A DNA stretch of 45,389 bases from Halanaerobiales bacterium. GTDB taxonomy: Bacteria > Bacillota_F > Halanaerobiia > DY22613. A program made the position numbers and the translations under genes. The DNA is taken from positions 1 to 45,389 of the forward strand of contig JAGMES010000025.1 of NCBI GenBank assembly GCA_023128035.1, given 5' to 3'. The notes below the pieces were generated by a model. The model searched no databases, was not told the DNA's origin, and saw only the letters and a list, made by a program, of their open reading frames with translations. Shown in pieces: positions 1 to 7,900 of the stretch. Numbering within the stretch: the stretch's first letter is position 1; each line of letters starts with the position of its first letter.

Positions 1-283
1 GCTCTCCCATCATCGGAGGCATCATGGGAGGCATCATGGGCATTTGCTCTCCCATCATGTATGGATACATACAGCAGCAATACATAGGATATCCCATGTG
101 ATGCATTGGACTCATCATTTGATGCATTGGATAGCCCATATGCATTGGATTCATCATATTTTGACCATATTCAGGCATTTCATAGTTCTTTTTATTATAA
201 TCTTTGTAATGCATACACATTGGATAACAATAACATTTGTACATATAGTCATCTTTAGGTTTGTGATTTTTCATATGATACAT
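1..283 (-). CDS. Met/Tyr/Cys/His/Pro-rich small protein, 5' part only (spore-coat-like composition)
   Basis: The minus strand reads an open frame from an ATG at 283-281 to the left edge of the window, so the 3' end is missing. An AAAGGATG ribosome-binding site lies 8-15 nt upstream. The 94 visible codons begin MYHMKNHKPKDDYMYKCYCY and then become strongly Met-rich, with repeated M-G-Y-P-M and P-M-H-x-M units, a C-C-C-M-Y-P cluster and a run of M-P-P-M repeats at the edge. No membrane segment or signal peptide is visible. The composition recalls spore-coat proteins, and the Cys/His/Met content could also bind soft metals such as copper. Both ideas are inference from composition only. The plus-strand frame over this stretch is an antisense shadow rich in His/Ile/Trp. 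The existence of the gene is well supported by the RBS and repeat structure; its function is unknown. Confidence 0.7.
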   Translation of the reverse strand, partial: MYHMKNHKPKDDYMYKCYCYPMCMHYKDYNKKNYEMPEYGQNMMNPMHMGYPMHQMMSPMHHMGYPMYCCCMYPYMMGEQMPMMPPMMPPMMGE

Positions 284-315
284 TTACATCATCCTTTCAA
301 ATATGAGTTTGGTAC

Positions 316-321
316 ATTATA
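316..321 (-). promoter_or_regulatory. Possible -10 box for the Met-rich gene
   Basis: On the minus strand a perfect TATAAT lies 33 nt upstream of the ATG at 283, which would give a short leader ending in the ribosome-binding site. No good -35 box stands 16-18 nt upstream, so this is only a candidate. The stretch 300-549 contains no convincing gene; it holds this promoter and the htpG promoter and leader. Confidence 0.35.
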
Positions 322-461
322 TGCAAAAAGAAATGAAAAGTTTAGATTTTTTATAAAAAAGTCTACGGGAAAAATGACAGAATTCATGATTGAATTGAAG
401 AGAAGCGATTTAGCTTTTTTTTATTTTTAATAAAAAAATATTTGAAATAAAAAAGGAATTT

Positions 462-490
462 TTGGACTATATGACGAATTTATGTTAGAT
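462..490 (+). promoter_or_regulatory. Candidate sigma-A promoter of htpG
   Basis: TTGGAC at 462-467 and TTAGAT at 485-490 are 17 nt apart, and a TG dinucleotide directly precedes the -10. The match to consensus is moderate. I see no CIRCE-type inverted repeat between it and the gene, so HrcA control is not indicated. Confidence 0.4.
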
Positions 491-549
491 AAAACAAGAT
501 ACTTAACTTAAGAGAGTTGAGTAAAATATTTAGGAGGTCGAGTTAGAAA

Positions 550-2499
550 ATGAGTGGAAAAGAAACAAGATCATTTCAAGCAGAAACAAAACAACTATTA
601 GATTTAATGGTACATTCTATTTATACGAATAAGGAGATATTTTTACGTGAATTGATCTCTAATGCTTCAGATGCTATCGATAAAATTAAATTTCAATCTC
701 TAACTAATTTAGAGTTATTAGATGGAAATTCTGATTTTAAAGTTTTTTTAGAAGTTAACGAAGGAGAAAATACTTTATCAATCTCTGATAACGGTATTGG
801 TATGACTCATGACGAAGTTATTGAAAATATTGGAACTATTGCCAAATCAGGTACTAAGATTTTCTTAGAAAAACTTAAAGAACAAGAAGAGAACAAGGAT
901 AATCTAGATTTAATAGGACAATTTGGTGTTGGTTTTTATTCTGCATTTATGGTATCAGAAAAGGTAGTTTTGGAAACTAAGGCACCAGGTCAAGAAAAAG
1001 GAGTTAGATGGGAATCCACTGGAGATGGAACATATACAATTGAAGAGTTCGAAAAGCAAGATAGAGGTACAACTATTACTTTAACGATCGGAGAAGAATT
1101 TAGAAATACAGATAAGCCTGAAGAAAATTATACTAATCGCTATACTATCCAAAATTTGATCAGAAGATATTCTGATTATATTCGTTATCCGATTATGATG
1201 AATTTTTATAATGAAGAAAAACCTAGAGATGAAGAAGGGAATATTATTGAGGATGCAGCGCCTGAGGTTACTGTTGATACTAGAACAATGAACTCGATGA
1301 AACCACTCTGGACTAGAGATCCAAAAGAGATTACATCCGAAGAATATTTTAAATTCTTTAAGGATGTTTTCCGTGATTGGAATGAGCCAATTGATATAAT
1401 TCACAACAAAGCAGAAGGTGTAGTTGAATATACAACATTGCTCTTTATCCCTTCACATGCACCTTATGACTTTTATTCAAGAGATTACGATAAAGGTATT
1501 CGCCTTTATTCACGGAATGTTTTCGTGATGGATAACTGTCAGGAACTTTTACCAGAGTATTTGAGATTTGTCAGTGGTCTTGTTGATTCTTCTGATTTTT
1601 CACTGAACATCTCTCGTGAAATTCTTCAACATGGCAAGCAGTTGAAGATTATTGGTAAGAATTTAGAGAAAGCTATACTTAGAACTATTAAGAAATTGTT
1701 AATGAATGACAGAAAGAAATATGAAGAGTTCTGGAATGAATTTGGTAAAGCCATCAAAGGTGGCATTTACATGGATTATAAAACTAAAGAGAAGCTGCAA
1801 GAGTTACTACTCTTCCCATCCTCTCATTCCGTTGACGGTATGACTTCATTAGCAGAGTATGTAGAACGTATGCCTGAAAACCAAACAGATATTTATTATG
1901 TATCTGGTAAAGATAGAGAGTTTGTTGAAAGATTACCACAGATGGAATTGTTACAGGATAAAGGATTTGAAGTTCTTTACTTATTTGATAAGATTGATGA
2001 GTTTGTTATTGATACTTTGAAAGATTACAATAAGAAGAACTTTAAATCTGTAAGCCGTGGTGATTTAAATCTAGATGGTGAAGAGAACAAGGATGAAGAA
2101 AAGGAAAAGAACGAAGAGAAAGCTAATGAACATGAAGATTTGATCAAAGTGATTAAAGAGTATCTAGGTGAAAAGGTTGCAGATGTTAAGATCAGTAATC
2201 GCTTAAAGACTAGTGCTGTTTGCTTAGTTAGTAGTGATTCCGGTATCAGTTTATCCATGGAGCAAATTCTAGCTGGTGCTAATCAGATGATGCAAAGAGC
2301 TAAAAAGGTTTTAGAGATCAATCCTAACCACTCTATCTTTAAAACTTTGAAGAAGTTGCATGAGGGTGAAAAATCTGATAAATTGAAGGATTATAGTGAG
2401 TTGCTTTATGATCAAGCAGTTTTGATGGAAGGTTTAGCAATAGATGATCCAGTGACATTTGCAAATCGGATTGCGAAGCTGATGGTTGCTGCTGAGTAA
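550..2499 (+). CDS. htpG: Molecular chaperone HtpG (bacterial Hsp90)
   Basis: The gene encodes a 649-residue cytoplasmic ATP-dependent dimeric chaperone that remodels late folding intermediates, working with the DnaK system. The N-terminal GHKL ATPase is clear: the helix with E-L-I-S-N-A-S-D-A (about 35-43), then D-N-G-I-G-M (about 80), the ATP-lid region G-T-I-A-K-S-G-T and G-Q-F-G-V-G-F-Y-S-A. The middle domain includes the R-x-V-F-V-M-D segment and the S-R-E-I-L-Q-H motif. The length is close to the usual 610-650. An acidic, Lys/Glu-rich linker at about 510-535 precedes the C-terminal dimerisation domain, and the eukaryotic MEEVD tail is absent as expected. The ATG at 550 follows AGGAGG at 532-537. 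The gene is monocistronic, with its own terminator, and is not functionally tied to the downstream cluster. Confidence 0.97.
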   Translation: MSGKETRSFQAETKQLLDLMVHSIYTNKEIFLRELISNASDAIDKIKFQSLTNLELLDGNSDFKVFLEVNEGENTLSISDNGIGMTHDEVIENIGTIAKSGTKIFLEKLKEQEENKDNLDLIGQFGVGFYSAFMVSEKVVLETKAPGQEKGVRWESTGDGTYTIEEFEKQDRGTTITLTIGEEFRNTDKPEENYTNRYTIQNLIRRYSDYIRYPIMMNFYNEEKPRDEEGNIIEDAAPEVTVDTRTMNSMKPLWTRDPKEITSEEYFKFFKDVFRDWNEPIDIIHNKAEGVVEYTTLLFIPSHAPYDFYSRDYDKGIRLYSRNVFVMDNCQELLPEYLRFVSGLVDSSDFSLNISREILQHGKQLKIIGKNLEKAILRTIKKLLMNDRKKYEEFWNEFGKAIKGGIYMDYKTKEKLQELLLFPSSHSVDGMTSLAEYVERMPENQTDIYYVSGKDREFVERLPQMELLQDKGFEVLYLFDKIDEFVIDTLKDYNKKNFKSVSRGDLNLDGEENKDEEKEKNEEKANEHEDLIKVIKEYLGEKVADVKISNRLKTSAVCLVSSDSGISLSMEQILAGANQMMQRAKKVLEINPNHSIFKTLKKLHEGEKSDKLKDYSELLYDQAVLMEGLAIDDPVTFANRIAKLMVAAE

Positions 2500-2510
2500 T
2501 AGAATTAGTT

Positions 2511-2545
2511 TTAAAAGGAGGCATAATAGTGTCTCCTTTTTTTAA
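2511..2545 (+). terminator. Intrinsic terminator of htpG
   Basis: AAAAGGAG (2513-2520) pairs with CTCCTTTT (2533-2540) across a short loop. The stem can extend into the flanking A and T tracts, and the 3' arm runs into a T tract. It lies 14 nt after the htpG stop codon. Confidence 0.85.
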
Positions 2546-2743
2546 AGCAGAAATTTCTTTCTGCAATTTTGTCAAACTTATTTTTGAATTTACCTTCAGA
2601 GATACCGAATGAAGTATAATTTTATGTATGAGAATCTGATTTCCAGAGATTTTTTAAATTTATTAAATAATATTGAAGGAAAAAAACAATTATAGAAATA
2701 ATTTACTATAAAGACATAACACAAAGAAGAAAGGAAATTTAAT

Positions 2744-3146
2744 ATGGATAGGAAAATTGTGATTTTTTTGGAATACTTATTTTGATTTTTACCTTATTTT
2801 TAGCAGCGGGTTGCACTGGACCGACACGAAATGAAATTCGTTGAACTTGGTGATGCAGAGTCTGTGGAAATGACTATTAAAATGAGTGCTGGGGAATTAA
2901 AACTTGCTGGTGGTTCAAGTAAATTATTAGAAGCGAAGTTTACATATAATAATTTTGATTGGGAGCCTGAAACTGAATATAATATCAAAGATAAGATTGG
3001 TGAATTAATTGTTCAGCATCCTGAATACATGGCCTTCAATAGGATTTAATCGAAATGATTGGGATTTACATGTAAACAATAATGTACCTATTGATGTTAA
3101 TATTTAAGCTGGAATTGGAGAAAATATCTTAAAAGTACTAGAGTAA
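2744..3146 (+). pseudogene. Decayed lipoprotein gene with a DUF2154/toast_rack-like domain
   Basis: An ATG at 2744 follows an AAAGGA-type ribosome-binding site and begins M-D-R-K-I-V-I-F. The reading then has to change frame to give a lipoprotein signal peptide ending L-F-L-A-A-G-C (lipobox). It changes again at about 2831 into the frame with V-E-L-G-D-A-E-S-V-E-M and S-A-G-E-L-K-L-A-G-G, and once more near 3040 into N-D-W-D-L-H-V-N-N-N-V-P, which contains an in-frame stop before A-G-I-G-E-N. The parts line up into one recognisable design: a lipoprotein signal, then a beta-rich toast_rack (DUF2154)-like domain with a conserved N-x-W-D-L stretch. At least three frameshifts and one stop make it non-functional. 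The family assignment rests on motif memory and is moderately sure. Confidence 0.7.
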
Positions 3147-3315
3147 TAAAATAATATATTTTCTAGGTTTTTCCTGTTTTGTTTATTCAGGGTATTAAAA
3201 AATTTTATAGAACAAGCAGGAAAATAGACAAATATACAGAAAATATAATAACGAGAGTAAAATAACATTACAATAAAGTATTATACTAAATAACTAAAAA
3301 ACGGTAAATAAATTG

Positions 3316-3344
3316 TTGATCGAGATGTAAAATAATGTTATACA
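3316..3344 (+). promoter_or_regulatory. Candidate promoter of the PKS/NRPS cluster
   Basis: TTGATC (3316-3321) and TATACA (3339-3344) are separated by 17 nt, four of six matches each to the sigma-A consensus. It is the last promoter-like sequence before the decayed FAAL gene and the PKS genes. A strong AAAGGAGGGG (3344-3353) follows it. From here to 34611 all genes run on the same strand with short gaps or overlaps, so it could drive a very long transcript. No regulator gene is visible nearby. Confidence 0.4.
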
Positions 3345-3397
3345 AAGGAGGGGCTTAGATTGGTTGGAAACCAAAAAAGATTTGAGAGTATAGGAGT

Positions 3398-4068
3398 TTG
3401 GTAGATATCTTTAAAGAGAAAGAAAACGTACTTAAGAGTAAAGGAATCACTTTTATACACAACAAATACGAAGAAGAATATTTTTCTTACTTGAAATTCT
3501 ATCATGAATCCCTTATGGTTCTTTATCATTTACAAAAGTACGGCATTCTCCAAAGGATGAACTTGTTGTTCAATTTGATGATAATAAAACTTTTTTATAT
3601 GTATTTTGGGTCTGTCTTTTAGGAGGTATTATTCCAATGCCTATAACTGTCGGGAAAAACAATGAACGTAAATTGAAACTATTTAAAATTTAGAAAATAT
3701 TAAATAACCCATATTTGATTTCATCATCCAATATAATTTTTGAAAAAATGTCTACATCAATAAGTGATTCAGAACAAAAGAAAATTTTGGAAGAAATGAA
3801 AAAGCGATTGCTTCTAACTGAGAATTTTTGCGATATGAAGAGAAAATGTGAGGTTTATCAGTCTAAACCAGAAGATATTGAATTTGTACAATTTTCTTTA
3901 GGTTCAACTGGAAATCCTAAAGGGACTGTTTTAAACCATAAAAATTTATTGGCAAATATTGAAGTTATGATTGAAAGGGCAAAGATAACTCCTAACCATA
4001 AGATGATGAGTTGGATGCCTTTAACGCTTTTGACAATACCTTTTATAAAAAGGATGTGGAGAATATGA
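3398..4068 (+). pseudogene. Truncated, frameshifted fatty-acyl-AMP ligase (FAAL) copy
   Basis: Read across frames, this stretch matches the N-terminal third of the intact FAAL at 34700. L-V-D-I-F-K-E-K and K-G-I-T-F-I match I-V-E-V-F-Q-S-K and K-G-I-T-L-I. After a frameshift near 3545, F-D-D-N-K-T-F-L-Y-V-F-W and G-G-I-I-P-M-P-I match the next block. An in-frame TAG lies at 3691. The AMP-binding core F-S-L-G-S-T-G-N-P-K-G follows, in which the first Ser of the usual S-S-G-S-T-G is Leu. The match ends exactly at S-W-M-P-L, where the intact protein continues I-H-D-M-G. The rest of the adenylation domain and the carrier domain are missing. Its residual frame ends in a TGA that overlaps the ATG of the next gene (ATGA at 4065-4068). 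It is non-functional as an enzyme; whether its translation still couples to the PKS gene is open. Confidence 0.8.
4018..4064 (+). repeat. Leader element shared with the BamA-like gene, copy 1
   Basis: The 47 nt before the ATG at 4065 align without gaps to the 47 nt before the ATG at 37634. Both contain CCTTTAA, two variable bases, CTTTTGACAATACC, about 18 variable bases, then GAGAAT directly before ATGAAA. The homology starts where the match to the intact FAAL stops, so it marks the junction of the FAAL truncation. It includes a TTGACA but no -10 box at a fitting distance. Confidence 0.6.
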
Positions 4069-7000
4069 AAGAAAGGTTATCCTTGGATAAGTTTACATTC
4101 AAGGAAATAGAAGAAAGTGATCTGCTTTCAATTGAAGAGATCTCTAACAAAGATGTTGCGATTATCGGAGTTGGAGCGATTCTTCCCGATTCTAAAAAAC
4201 TAGAGGAATTTTGGAAAATACTAAAAGAGGGAAAAAATTGTTTATCTGAATTTCCGGAAAATAGAAAAAAGAATGTAGCAGACTATTTATGCCGTTCTTT
4301 AGGGAAGAATGAAGATGAGATTGGTTACATAAAGGGAGCATATCTTAATGAGGTCGACAAGTTTGATTACAAGTTTTTTCGTTTCACTCCAAAAGAAGCC
4401 AGCTTAATGAACCCTAATCAAAGAATCTTTTTAGAGACAGTTTGGAGTGCAATTGAGGATGCTGGTTATGGAGGGAAAAAATTATCTACCAGTTCTACTG
4501 GGGTTTATGTTGGTTATATCAGTGATTTGGAAGGTTATAAATATAAAGAGATGATTAAGGAATATGAACCACCTGCAACTTTATCAATTGGAACAACTGG
4601 AAATTTATCATCTATTATTCCGGCGAGAATTTCTTATCTTCTAGATTTGAAAGGTCCTAGTTTGTTAGTAGATACTGCGTGTTCCTCTTCGCTAGTAGCC
4701 TTACACTTGGCTTGCCAGGCTGTAAAAAATGGTGATTGTGATCAGGCGATTGTAGGTGGAATTCGATTAAATTTATTTCCACTGGAAGATAACGTTACCA
4801 TTGGGATTGAAGCAGCAGATGGTCTTGCTAAGACATTTGATAATCGTGCTGATGGAACTGGGATGGGAGAAGGTTCAATTGCATTACTTATAAAGCCTTT
4901 ACGTAGTGCTTTACGAGATCGCGAAAATATTTACGCAGTAATTAAGGGAAGTGCTGTCAATCAGGATGGTAACTCTGTAGGAATTAGTGCTCCAAATCCA
5001 GCAGCACAAACACAGGTCATTTCAAAAGCCTGGAAGAATAGTGAGGTTGAGCCAGAAACCATTTCCTATATAGAAGCTCATGGAACTGGAACTAAATTAG
5101 GAGACCCGATAGAGATCGAAGGTATAAAAAAAGCATTTAGTGGATATACAGATAAAAAACAATTTTGTGCAATTGGCTCCGTTAAAACAAATATTGGTCA
5201 CTTATATGAGGCAGCGGGTCTAGCTAGTGTATTGAAAGTTATTCTTGCTATGAAGCACAAAGAGATTCCCCCAACATTGCACTTTCAGAAACCAAATTCT
5301 AGAATTAATTTTGAGGATTCTCCGGTTTATGTAAATGATCATGGAACACGTTGGGTTTCTGAATCCCCATTACGAAGTGGAATCAGTGCTTTTGGTTTTA
5401 GTGGTACAAATTGTCATGTTATTATTGAAGAAGCTCCTAAAATACAGAAAAAAAATCGGGCACATCCTATACAAGTATTTACCTTATCAGCGATGAATCA
5501 AAACGTTTTATCTGAAATGATTTCTAATTACATAGTACATTTGAAAGTGGAACCAGAATTGGATTTAGAAGATATTTGCTACACTGTGAATACCGGAAGA
5601 GGGCATTACCATAGTAGACTAGCGATAATCGTTGAGGATAAATCTGATTTATTAGAAAAACTATCAATACTAAAGAACGAAATTAGAGAGGATTTGGTCC
5701 GTTCGATTTATTTTAAAGAGTCCAAGAATTTTCTGTCAGAATCTGATAATGAAGCGGTCAGAGAGTTAACTTTAAAAGCGAGTCTACTTTTAGAAGAGTT
5801 TGTTGGGAGTAGAAAAAATGATGATTTACTTCTAACTGACATATGTAAATTATATGTAGAAGGTGCAGAGGTTGACTGGGAGATACTTTATGTTCAGGAG
5901 GATGTTTATAAGGTAAGTCTACCTACCTACCCCTTTGAAAGAATTAGATGTTGGCCCAACATTCCAGAATACAGACCTAAAGATAAAAAGATGTACTATC
6001 ATCTGGAGTGGCAAAAATGTAAGAAAGGTGAAGAAAGAGTAATTCATCCAATCGGCACAGTACTGATTTTATCAGATGAAAAAATGGTAGGGGATGATTT
6101 AGCAAATCGCGTTCAAAGCGAGGGTATGAAAGCAATAATTGGTTATTCAGGAGACGAATATAAAAAAATAGATTTTAACAAATATACAGTGCGAAAAGAT
6201 GAAGAAGGTTTTAAAATTCTTTTTGAAAATTTAAAAACTGAAAATATTACAGACATTGTGTATTTGAGTTCGAGGAGTAGTAATGATATACAGACGATTG
6301 ACCAACTAGTGAAGAGTCAAGAGGTCGGTGTCCTTGGAATATTAAATTGTGCTAAAGCAATTATGTCCGGTGAAAATAGGAAGGAAGTAAGATTACTTAT
6401 AATAGGAGAAAATGTATATCAGGTAACAGGGGAAGAAACTGTTCTAAATCCGCAGCATGCCCCGATGTTTGGCCTTGGAAAAGTAATTAGTGAAGAATAT
6501 CCATTAATTAAGTGTAAGGCTATTGATGTGGATCTAATTAACTACAATGAGATTATCATAGATGAGTTAAAATTCGAATTTGATACATATTTGAATTCAT
6601 ATCGTCAATCAGAGCGATTTGTTCAGGTGTTTAAAGAAATGGATGTAGAAGCATATTCGCCAGCAAATATTTTTATCCAGAAAGATGGGGTCTATATCAT
6701 AACAGGTGGAACAGGTGGAATTGGCAGGGAAATTGCAAAATATTTGGCAGCAAAGAATAAAATCAAACTAATTCTTGTGAATCGTTCGAAAATGGTAGAA
6801 AGAGAATTATGGGATCAAATCATTGCTGAAGATAAAGATCAAAAATTGATTCAAAAGTTTACAGAACTGAAAAAGCTGGAATCTACAGGTTCTGAGGTAA
6901 TATATTATAGTGCTGATATTTCTAACTATGATGAAGTTAAGAAATTGGTCGATAATGTAAATGAAAAATATGGCAAAATAAACGGTATTATACATAGTGC

Positions 7001-7886
7001 TGGTTTACCCGGGAAAAGTTTACTGGTTCAAAAGGATCAGAATTCCTTTGAAAAAGTTTTAGCCCCTAAAATATATGGTGCTTGGGCTTTAGATCGGGCA
7101 ACACGCAATCAAAATTTGGATTTCTTTGTTTTATTTTCTTCTGGATTATCTTTCTTTCCTCTTCCGGGGCAAGGAGACTATACAGCGGCTAACGCTTATT
7201 TGGATGCGTTTCCGGATTTTAGAAATAAATACAAGAGTAAGACAATGACAATTAATTGGGTTGCATGGAATGAAATTGGTATGGCTGTTGACCAAGGATT
7301 TACTAATGATCTCTTATTTAAATCACTTTCTACTAAAGACGCAGTAAAGGCTTTTGATTATGTATTACATAAAGCAATTCCATCTGTATTGATTGGAGAG
7401 CTAAATAAGGAAACGAATATCGTCCAATATATAAATAAACTACCATTTTATTTTGATGATCATCTATTTGAGCATATTCAATCTGATCAGAAAATACCAG
7501 AAAACAATGTTGGCGAGGTTATATTAAAAGGAAAAGAATTTGATAGTTATACAGTGATTGAGATGCAGATCGCTCAAATTTGTAAAGAAATTTTAGGATT
7601 TGATGAAATAGATATATATGAAAACTTTTTCGACCTAGGTATAGATTCCATATTACTCTCAAAACTTCACTCTCAAGTAGAAGTATACTATCCGGGAAGA
7701 ATTAGTTTAACCGAGCTTTTTAAATACTCGACAATTTTTAAATTAGCAGAGTTTTTAAGTAGCGAAAATACTCCAGTAGATGAAGAGAAGACAAATTTGG
7801 ATGAAGAACTTGGAAAACTTTTTCAAGATTTTGAAAATGGAGATTTAACGATTGACGATGCGATTTTAAACTTAGAATTATTGTAG
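4065..7886 (+). CDS. AT-less polyketide synthase, KS-KR-ACP
   Basis: This 1,273-residue protein is probably the first extension module. The KS (about 30-440) has D-T-A-C-S-S-S with the catalytic Cys at 206, E-A-H-G-T-G-T and K-T-N-I-G-H, so it is active by motif. It is followed by the KS-AT linker and post-AT linker (L-P-T-Y-P-F-E-R), but no acyltransferase: there is no G-H-S-x-G, so malonyl units must come from a trans-acting AT. A non-catalytic KR half and a KR (about 870-1100) with T-G-G-T-G-G-I-G and the S/Y/N residues (D-Y-T-A-A-N) follow. The usual D of B-type KRs is replaced (L-P-G-K), suggesting A-type stereochemistry. The ACP has L-G-I-D-S with its Ser at 1195. The acidic tail probably docks with the next protein. 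I chose the ATG at 4065 over a TTG at 4011, because the earlier part is FAAL remnant and leader. The predicted product is a beta-hydroxyacyl chain. Confidence 0.9.
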   Translation: MKERLSLDKFTFKEIEESDLLSIEEISNKDVAIIGVGAILPDSKKLEEFWKILKEGKNCLSEFPENRKKNVADYLCRSLGKNEDEIGYIKGAYLNEVDKFDYKFFRFTPKEASLMNPNQRIFLETVWSAIEDAGYGGKKLSTSSTGVYVGYISDLEGYKYKEMIKEYEPPATLSIGTTGNLSSIIPARISYLLDLKGPSLLVDTACSSSLVALHLACQAVKNGDCDQAIVGGIRLNLFPLEDNVTIGIEAADGLAKTFDNRADGTGMGEGSIALLIKPLRSALRDRENIYAVIKGSAVNQDGNSVGISAPNPAAQTQVISKAWKNSEVEPETISYIEAHGTGTKLGDPIEIEGIKKAFSGYTDKKQFCAIGSVKTNIGHLYEAAGLASVLKVILAMKHKEIPPTLHFQKPNSRINFEDSPVYVNDHGTRWVSESPLRSGISAFGFSGTNCHVIIEEAPKIQKKNRAHPIQVFTLSAMNQNVLSEMISNYIVHLKVEPELDLEDICYTVNTGRGHYHSRLAIIVEDKSDLLEKLSILKNEIREDLVRSIYFKESKNFLSESDNEAVRELTLKASLLLEEFVGSRKNDDLLLTDICKLYVEGAEVDWEILYVQEDVYKVSLPTYPFERIRCWPNIPEYRPKDKKMYYHLEWQKCKKGEERVIHPIGTVLILSDEKMVGDDLANRVQSEGMKAIIGYSGDEYKKIDFNKYTVRKDEEGFKILFENLKTENITDIVYLSSRSSNDIQTIDQLVKSQEVGVLGILNCAKAIMSGENRKEVRLLIIGENVYQVTGEETVLNPQHAPMFGLGKVISEEYPLIKCKAIDVDLINYNEIIIDELKFEFDTYLNSYRQSERFVQVFKEMDVEAYSPANIFIQKDGVYIITGGTGGIGREIAKYLAAKNKIKLILVNRSKMVERELWDQIIAEDKDQKLIQKFTELKKLESTGSEVIYYSADISNYDEVKKLVDNVNEKYGKINGIIHSAGLPGKSLLVQKDQNSFEKVLAPKIYGAWALDRATRNQNLDFFVLFSSGLSFFPLPGQGDYTAANAYLDAFPDFRNKYKSKTMTINWVAWNEIGMAVDQGFTNDLLFKSLSTKDAVKAFDYVLHKAIPSVLIGELNKETNIVQYINKLPFYFDDHLFEHIQSDQKIPENNVGEVILKGKEFDSYTVIEMQIAQICKEILGFDEIDIYENFFDLGIDSILLSKLHSQVEVYYPGRISLTELFKYSTIFKLAEFLSSENTPVDEEKTNLDEELGKLFQDFENGDLTIDDAILNLELL

Positions 7887-7900
7887 CAGGGGGTGATAGA

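Noticed and set aside
44..430. Plus-strand frame rich in His, Ile and Trp at the left edge
   Set aside because: It is the antisense of the Met/Tyr-rich minus-strand gene, which has a proper ribosome-binding site and repeat structure.
3171..3225. TTTTCCTG and CAGGAAAA as a terminator
   Set aside because: The arms are separated by more than 40 nt and no T tract follows, so a functional hairpin is doubtful.
4011..4064. TTG at 4011 as the start of the first PKS gene
   Set aside because: The 18 extra residues come from the FAAL remnant and leader element. The ATG at 4065 is the first natural start, has the same context as the intact gene at 37634, and lies directly before the KS linker.
5440..6000. 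Possible AT domain between KS and KR of the first PKS protein
   Set aside because: Only the linker regions that normally flank an AT are present. There is no GHSxG, and the length is too short by about 300 residues.
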